A DNA stretch of 64,000 bases, from positions 310,001-374,000 of the forward strand of contig JAFYXV010000007.1 in the NCBI GenBank assembly GCA_017557885.1. Reading direction: 5' to 3'. The notes under the pieces are model-generated. The model was not told the origin of the DNA, made no database searches, and saw nothing but the letters and a program-made list of their open reading frames with translations. Position 1 is the stretch's first letter. Each line of letters begins with the position of its first letter. The translations under genes and the position numbers were made by a program. This document shows positions 59,502 through 64,000 of the stretch, one piece after another. This DNA comes from a bacterium (GTDB taxonomy: Bacteria; Auribacterota; UBA3054).

Positions 59502-60128
59502 ATGTCTGTCGTTTCGGAACAACCCTGGGATTTTGTTTCTTTGTCCGAAGGAATACCGGAGGTCATGCTGGATATGCGCTATTACTCGACCTTCAATTTC
59601 ATCGGAGACCGCATAGAAGGGTATGAGAAGCCTGCGGCGTACCTGACCATCCCCGCCGCGGCTGCTTTGAAGAAGGTCTGCGAAGAATGCCTGAGATGCG
59701 GATACAGGGTGAAGATCTTCGACGCCTACCGACCGCAGCGGGCGGTGGAGCATTTTATGCGCTGGTCGAAGGATCTGGAGGACCTCAGGATGAAGAAGTA
59801 TTTCTATCCCGACCTGACCAAAGATCAGATCATAATCGAAGGTTATGTTTTGGAGAGATCGGGACACTCCAGGGGAAGCACCATAGACCTCACGCTTTTC
59901 GACATGGATTCCGGACGCGATCTTGACATGGGCGGCACCTTCGATTTCTTCGGGAAGGAATCCCATCCTGATTTCAAGGGCGTGACGTCGGAGCAGCACG
60001 CCAACCGCATGTTTTTGAGAAGCGTCATGGCAAAGCAAGGCTTCGCCCCCGTTGACAACGAGTGGTGGCATTTCACCCTGAAAAACGAACCCTACCCGGA
60101 CACTTATTTCGATTTCCCTGTTAAGTGA
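59502..60128 (+). CDS. D-alanyl-D-alanine dipeptidase (VanX/DdpX family)
   Basis: Protein of 208 residues without a signal peptide. VanX-family zinc ligands and catalytic residues are visible: FDAYRPQRAVEHF (with the key Arg), SGHSRGSTIDLTLFD (zinc His and Asp) and NEWWHFTL (catalytic Glu and zinc His). These enzymes hydrolyse D-Ala-D-Ala. In glycopeptide-resistant bacteria they act with VanH and VanA, neither of which is here. In Gram-negatives DdpX-like enzymes recycle cell-wall D-Ala. A nutritional or recycling role is therefore more likely. rarA follows three bases later. Confidence 0.9.
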   Translation: MSVVSEQPWDFVSLSEGIPEVMLDMRYYSTFNFIGDRIEGYEKPAAYLTIPAAAALKKVCEECLRCGYRVKIFDAYRPQRAVEHFMRWSKDLEDLRMKKYFYPDLTKDQIIIEGYVLERSGHSRGSTIDLTLFDMDSGRDLDMGGTFDFFGKESHPDFKGVTSEQHANRMFLRSVMAKQGFAPVDNEWWHFTLKNEPYPDTYFDFPVK

Positions 60129-60131
60129 CGT

Positions 60132-61496
60132 ATGAAAAACAAAGAATTTGGACTTTTCGATCAGCTGGAAAAAGAGAACATCAGCGAGAGCACTCCGCTG
60201 GCGGAGCGGCTGCGGCCTCTTACGCTGGACGAGGTGGTCGGCCAGGATCATCTCATCGGTCCGGGGAAAGTTTTGCGCCGGCTCATCGAGCGGGACAGCG
60301 TTCCCTCCATGATCTTCTGGGGTCCGCCGGGGGTGGGGAAGACGACTCTGGCGAACGTCATCGCCAACAAGACCAATTCCCGCTTCATTAATTTTTCCGC
60401 GGTCACCAGCGGAATAAAGGAGATCAAGGAAGTGATGAGCCAGGCGGAGGAGAACCGCGCCTACGGCATGAAGACGATCCTTTTCGTGGACGAGATCCAC
60501 CGTTTCAACAAGGCTCAGCAGGACGCTTTTCTGCCTTTCGTGGAGAAGGGCAGCATCATATTGATCGGCGCCACTACGGAGAATCCCTCCTTCGAGGTGA
60601 ACGGCGCGCTTTTGTCCCGCTGCAAGGTCTTTGTTCTGAAGGGCCTTTCGGAGGACGATCTTGTCGCTTTGCTTTCCCGGGCGGTCAGGGATCCCAGGGG
60701 CTTCGGAGACCGTCGGATCGTTATCTCCGACGAGCAGCTCAGAAGTTTGGCGATCTTTGCGAACGGCGACGCCAGAGGGGCGCTCTCCACGCTGGAGATG
60801 GTTATCCTGAACTGCGAGGAAAAGGACGGCGAAACAGTCGTGGACGACGAGATCGTGGCGCAGTGCACCTCCAGGAAATCGCTTTTGTACGACAAGAACG
60901 GCGAAGAGCATTACAACATTATTTCCGCCCTGCACAAATCCATGCGCAATTCCGATCCGGACGCGGCGGTCTATTGGCTGGCCAGAATGCTGGAGGGGGG
61001 CGAGGATCCACTGTACGTGGCCAGGAGAGTGACGCGCTTCGCGGCGGAGGATATCGGATTAGCCGATCCCCAGGCGCTGCAGATAGCGGTGGCGGCTTTC
61101 CAGGCCTGCCACATGATCGGCATGCCGGAGTGCACGGTGCATCTGGCGGAGGCGGTGATTTATCTTGCCATGGCGCCGAAATCGAACTCTTCCTACATCG
61201 CCTACGAAAGGGCGAAGGAAGACGCTTTGAAAAAGAACGCCGAACCTGTGCCGCTGGCCATCCGCAACGCGGTGACCAAGCTGATGAAGGAGGAGGGCTA
61301 CGGCAGGGGATATCGCCTGGCCCATTATGAGGAAAACAAGATAGCGGATCTGCAGTGCCTGCCGGATTCCCTCAAGGACGCGGTTTATTACACGCCCACG
61401 GAAGAAGGCGTGGAAGGCAGGATAAAAGAAAGGCTGCGCCGCATCAAGGAGTGGAAGGAAATTTTGAAAAGACGAAGAGGCGGCCCTAAAAACTGA
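60132..61496 (+). CDS. rarA: Replication-associated recombination protein A (RarA/MgsA AAA+ ATPase)
   Basis: Protein of 454 residues. N-terminal motif LAERLRPLTLDEVVGQDHLI, Walker A WGPPGVGKTTLANVIA, Walker B TILFVDEIHRFNKAQQDAFL, sensor GATTENPSFEVN, arginine-finger region ALLSRCKVF, and the helical C-terminal tetramerisation domain (IRNAVTKLMKEEGYGRGYR). RarA acts at stalled replication forks and is related to the clamp-loader ATPases. The size is normal. Confidence 0.95.
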   Translation: MKNKEFGLFDQLEKENISESTPLAERLRPLTLDEVVGQDHLIGPGKVLRRLIERDSVPSMIFWGPPGVGKTTLANVIANKTNSRFINFSAVTSGIKEIKEVMSQAEENRAYGMKTILFVDEIHRFNKAQQDAFLPFVEKGSIILIGATTENPSFEVNGALLSRCKVFVLKGLSEDDLVALLSRAVRDPRGFGDRRIVISDEQLRSLAIFANGDARGALSTLEMVILNCEEKDGETVVDDEIVAQCTSRKSLLYDKNGEEHYNIISALHKSMRNSDPDAAVYWLARMLEGGEDPLYVARRVTRFAAEDIGLADPQALQIAVAAFQACHMIGMPECTVHLAEAVIYLAMAPKSNSSYIAYERAKEDALKKNAEPVPLAIRNAVTKLMKEEGYGRGYRLAHYEENKIADLQCLPDSLKDAVYYTPTEEGVEGRIKERLRRIKEWKEILKRRRGGPKN

Positions 61497-61500
61497 AGGG

Positions 61501-62361
61501 CTATCGCTGCTTTTCAGCCAGACGCCGCACTTCCTTTTCAAATTCCCTGACAAGGATCATGTTCAGCCGCTGGGCGGCGGAAACGGAAAGCGGGCCTATC
61601 AGCCAGAGAACGGCCACGGCGGCGGACTGGATCTTTAGGGCGTGTTCCCTCGGGATGAAAAGAAAAGCGCTGTCCTGAAGGAGCGCGAAAGGAAGCATCA
61701 GCCCCAGTATGAAGGGCAGAGTCAGGATGAAAAAAGCGCTCCAGTGGTATTTCAGGATCCTGATCGTCACGTAGTTCCAGGAGGCCGCGATGCCGCTGAA
61801 AAAATTCTTCCTGGGCATTTCCAGGGAAATGGTGGGCAGAAAGACAAGCTTGGCGGAAACGATCACCAGGAAGGGCCAGATGATCAGGGTGAAGGCCGAA
61901 AGGAAGAGCAAGGCGTTGGCGGTTCCGCCGAAGGAAAGCAGTTTGAAAAGGCCGGCGTAAACAGTCAGAAGAAAATGCAATAGATAGGGGAGGACTATCC
62001 AGACCGGCAGGAGGGGCAGGGCCATTTCCCAAAAGCGCTTCAGGCTTTGGCTGACCAGATATCCCAGGGGAACTTCATCGAAACGCTCGTCGGCTATCCT
62101 GGACCAGACCGTGAACTGCTGGGAGACGGCCAGGATCTCGACCAGGTTGAGGAAGACCAGGCCCAAAAGAGCGAAGCTAGGTATGCTGTCCGCCTTTGAT
62201 CCAATCGAATTCAGAAGCGCGTCGTTGCAGCGGATGGAGAAAAAAAGCAGGACTGCCCCGGGCAATCCGGCCAAAAGGAGGCCGGGGTAGCGCCCCAGGG
62301 AGAAGGCGAAGGCTTTTAATAGTTCCTTCAGAAGGTAAAGTCTTTTGAAAAGTATCAGCAT
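61501..62361 (-). CDS. Multi-pass membrane protein, unknown
   Basis: Protein of 286 residues with about six hydrophobic helices (for example GLLLAGLPGAVLLFFSI, FALLGLVFLNLVEILAVSQQ, ALLFLSAFTLIIWPFLVIVS, FFILTLPFILGLMLPFALL). No catalytic motif or family is recognised. A minus-strand TGCTATAAT lies just upstream. Its -10 hexamer covers the alternative ATG at 62370, so the ATG at 62361 (MLILFKRLYLLKELLK) would be at the 5' end of the transcript and is preferred here. It is convergent with rarA, four bases apart. Confidence 0.6.
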   Translation of the reverse strand: MLILFKRLYLLKELLKAFAFSLGRYPGLLLAGLPGAVLLFFSIRCNDALLNSIGSKADSIPSFALLGLVFLNLVEILAVSQQFTVWSRIADERFDEVPLGYLVSQSLKRFWEMALPLLPVWIVLPYLLHFLLTVYAGLFKLLSFGGTANALLFLSAFTLIIWPFLVIVSAKLVFLPTISLEMPRKNFFSGIAASWNYVTIRILKYHWSAFFILTLPFILGLMLPFALLQDSAFLFIPREHALKIQSAAVAVLWLIGPLSVSAAQRLNMILVREFEKEVRRLAEKQR

Positions 62362-62368
62362 GCAAAAC

Positions 62369-62377
62369 ATTATAGCA
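62369..62377 (-). promoter_or_regulatory. Extended -10 overlapping a start codon (minus strand)
   Basis: TGCTATAAT on the minus strand ends eight bases before the ATG at 62361, which predicts a leaderless or nearly leaderless mRNA. Confidence 0.55.
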
Positions 62378-62449
62378 ACTTTTTAAAACGGTCCGGCAGG
62401 CTTGCTTGCTCCTTTATGCTCCGCTTCGCTTTCATCTTGCGGAATTATT

Positions 62450-62458
62450 TGTTATAAT
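62450..62458 (+). promoter_or_regulatory. Extended -10 promoter of hpf
   Basis: TGTTATAAT with consensus hexamer, 57 bases before the hpf ATG. No good -35 is seen at the usual spacing. Confidence 0.6.
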
Positions 62459-62515
62459 ACTGCTGATGACGCGGCATGCGCCCAATTCTTAACAAATACA
62501 AAGGAGGTTTCCAAT

Positions 62516-62842
62516 ATGGAAGTGGTCGTTACATCCAAAGGCATCAGTGTTAATTCCCGCGACCGTGAATTCATCGAAACCAAAATCCCCGCCGCTCTCC
62601 GCTCGGTGGCTTCGATCACAAAGAGCATCAAAGTCCAGGCCGGCTATGAAGGCAATTATTACACCCTGGAGGCTCAGGCCGACCTTTCCTGGCGCGGCAG
62701 TTTCATCAAGGCCAACGCCAGCGGCGCCGACCTCAGGACGACCCTGGACGCTCTCTGCGACAAAATCAACGAGCAGGCCAGGACTATAAAAGGCAAAATG
62801 ACCGCCAAGGAAAAGGACACCATCCGTTCCACGGAGCCCTGA
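62516..62842 (+). CDS. hpf: Ribosome hibernation-promoting factor, short form
   Basis: Protein of 108 residues: VVVTSKGISVNSRDREFIET, VQAGYEGNYYTLEAQADLS, and DLRTTLDALCDKINEQARTI. The fold and the basic C-terminus match the HPF/YfiA (S30AE) family, which binds the 30S A/P site and silences ribosomes in stationary phase. It lacks the long-HPF dimerisation domain. AAAGGAGG lies seven bases before the ATG at 62516. It has its own promoter and terminator. Confidence 0.9.
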   Translation: MEVVVTSKGISVNSRDREFIETKIPAALRSVASITKSIKVQAGYEGNYYTLEAQADLSWRGSFIKANASGADLRTTLDALCDKINEQARTIKGKMTAKEKDTIRSTEP

Positions 62843-62884
62843 GGATCATTTAGATATCGTCCCGACAGATTTTAACAACCCTTC

Positions 62885-62914
62885 GCGGCCCGCAGGAAGC
62901 GGGCCGCTTTTTTT
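62885..62914 (+). terminator. Terminator after hpf
   Basis: Nine-base GC stem GCGGCCCGC / GCGGGCCGC, loop AGGAA, seven T. Confidence 0.95.
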
Positions 62915-62925
62915 ACCCTGAATTT

Positions 62926-62934
62926 TGATAAAAT
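62926..62934 (+). promoter_or_regulatory. Extended -10 adjacent to hprK start
   Basis: TGATAAAAT ends seven bases before the hprK ATG at 62942. If used, it would give a leaderless hprK transcript. No Shine-Dalgarno is present upstream of hprK. Confidence 0.5.
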
Positions 62935-62941
62935 TTAATAT

Positions 62942-63916
62942 ATGCGTGTTAGTAAATTGGAATCAATAGAGGTCGGCGAATTTTTCCAGGCCCTGGGCTC
63001 GCAAAACCACCTGACGGTGGTCTCGGGCGAGCGTGGCATGGAAAGGAAGATCACGACCAGCGAATTGAACCGCCCAGGCATGGCTTTGACCGGCTATTAC
63101 GACGACTTCGCGGAATACCGCATTCAGGTCCTGGGCCTTGTGGAAGTTGTTTATCTGGGCAAGCAGCCGGAGGAAGTCCAAAGAGAACGTCTCAGCAGGC
63201 TTCTCCAGATGCACATTCCCTGCGTTATCGTGACCAGGGGCTATGAGCCGCCGCCCGTGCTTCTGGAACTCTCGGACAAGTTCGGCGTTCCCGTCATGAC
63301 GACCCCGGACGTCACCATGCCTTTCATGAACAAGGTCTCCAAGTGGCTTGACGAGGTCTTTTCGCCCAGGGCGATCGTGCATGGGGAACTGGTGGAGGTT
63401 TACGGCGTGGGCGTCCTGATCATGGGCAAATCCGGAGTCGGCAAATCGGAGTGCGCCCTTTCACTGGTCTCCCGCGGCCACATCTTCGTGGCGGACGACG
63501 TGGTGAAACTGAGGATATCCTCCGAAAAGGGACTGGTTGGGGCCGTCAATGAAAAGACCGGCCATCACATGGAGCTCCGGGGCGTCGGGATCGTCAACGT
63601 CATGTCCCTTTACGGCGTAAAGGGCATCAGAATGGAAAAGAGCATCGACGTGGTTGTGACGCTTTTCAACTGGGAGGAGCGGGATCAGATCGACCGTTCC
63701 GGTCTGGAAGAATCCACCACGGAGATCCTCGGCCAGACGCTTCCCCATATGCAGATCCCTGTGAAGCCCGGCCGCGACGTGGCGCTTCTCATCGAGGCGG
63801 CCGCCCAGACCTTCAAATTAAAATCGCTTGATTTCGACGTGGCCAAGCGTTTCAACGACCAGCTTATCGACAGCATGATCCAGGCCGCGGAAAACAACAA
63901 CAAGATCGTTAAATAA
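62942..63916 (+). CDS. hprK: HPr kinase/phosphorylase
   Basis: Protein of 324 residues. The N-terminal DRTGG-like regulatory domain (1 to about 125) is followed by the catalytic domain with the P-loop MGKSGVGKSECALSLVSRGH, the aspartate-rich VADDVVKLR and the HprK signature MELRGVGIVNVMSLYG. The C-terminal K3/K4 region PVKPGRDVALLIEAAA is present. HprK phosphorylates HPr on a serine using ATP and reverses it with phosphate, coupling carbon status to regulation. In Gram-negatives it often controls processes other than catabolite repression. The HPr gene follows directly. Confidence 0.96.
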   Translation: MRVSKLESIEVGEFFQALGSQNHLTVVSGERGMERKITTSELNRPGMALTGYYDDFAEYRIQVLGLVEVVYLGKQPEEVQRERLSRLLQMHIPCVIVTRGYEPPPVLLELSDKFGVPVMTTPDVTMPFMNKVSKWLDEVFSPRAIVHGELVEVYGVGVLIMGKSGVGKSECALSLVSRGHIFVADDVVKLRISSEKGLVGAVNEKTGHHMELRGVGIVNVMSLYGVKGIRMEKSIDVVVTLFNWEERDQIDRSGLEESTTEILGQTLPHMQIPVKPGRDVALLIEAAAQTFKLKSLDFDVAKRFNDQLIDSMIQAAENNNKIVK

Positions 63917-63934
63917 CAGAAACAAAGATAAAGT

Positions 63935-64000
63935 ATGCCGCAAGAATCCACAGCCCTTGAACGTTCGTTGGAAGTCCAGAATTACCAGGGACTGCACGCC
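63935..64000 (+). CDS. ptsH: HPr phosphocarrier protein, 3'-truncated by window
   Basis: Only 22 codons are present: MPQESTALERSLEVQNYQGL then HA at the edge. The GLHA is the start of the HPr active-site motif GLHARP, whose histidine is phosphorylated by enzyme I. The N-terminus is about five residues longer than in E. coli HPr. Position 18 bases after hprK agrees with the call. Confidence 0.85.
   Translation, partial: MPQESTALERSLEVQNYQGLHA

Noticed and set aside
59502-60128. Vancomycin-resistance gene
   Set aside because: The protein is a VanX-family dipeptidase, but there is no vanH or vanA ligase and no sensor pair. A cell-wall recycling or nutritional role is more likely.

Overview
The window reads as a chromosomal segment of a Gram-negative, probably gut-dwelling bacterium of the Lentisphaerae/Kiritimatiellae side of the PVC superphylum. 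The clues are seven secreted proteins ending in a PEP-CTERM sorting signal, a YidC with a large periplasmic domain, an ExbB-ExbD-ExbD-DUF4159 transport cluster of the type seen in PVC bacteria, a DUF805 protein with a pseudopilin-like tail, and HprK followed by HPr. The lineage is an inference from gene content; no rRNA is present to settle it. No tRNA, rRNA, CRISPR array, insertion sequence or phage structural gene was recognised.

Layout. 0-7.5 kb: the 3' part of a GH127 beta-L-arabinofuranosidase-like gene and three paralogous PEP-CTERM proteins (family A), two of which share copied promoters and terminators. 7.5-26.2 kb is an accessory region: a DUF805/pseudopilin-like hybrid, five paralogous secreted caspase-like proteins with EF-hand loops (two with an intact His/Cys dyad, three in one operon with both catalytic residues replaced), and between them Sel1, coiled-coil, degenerate methyltransferase-plus-TRD, DUF3892-like, nuclease-like, PRTase-DprA, NagX-like acyltransferase and MNT/HEPN genes. 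Several of these are AT-rich, which suggests transfer. 26.3-34.3 kb: a GLUG-type secreted protein and four more PEP-CTERM proteins (family B), separated by strong terminators.

34.6-64 kb is mostly housekeeping: rpmH, a fused rnpA-yidD, yidC, mnmE and a large membrane protein with two kinase-like domains; convergent uraA and an orphan rnfB; a TPR/ExbB/ExbD/ExbD/TonB-like-DUF4159 envelope energy-transduction operon; nupC; nusA-infB-rbfA-nrnA-trxB; an SDR oxidoreductase; a VanX-type dipeptidase and rarA; a membrane protein; and hpf, hprK and the start of ptsH at the right edge.

The genes appear to serve three themes: secretion and surface display of large proteins whose roles may involve carbohydrates; a conflict or stress-related accessory island with the caspase homologues; and a conserved core of translation, membrane insertion and carbon-regulation genes. 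The least ordinary items are the caspase/pseudocaspase family, the pseudokinase-kinase tandem protein, the pseudo-methyltransferase/TRD protein, the TonB-like/DUF4159 hybrid and the RnpA-YidD fusion.
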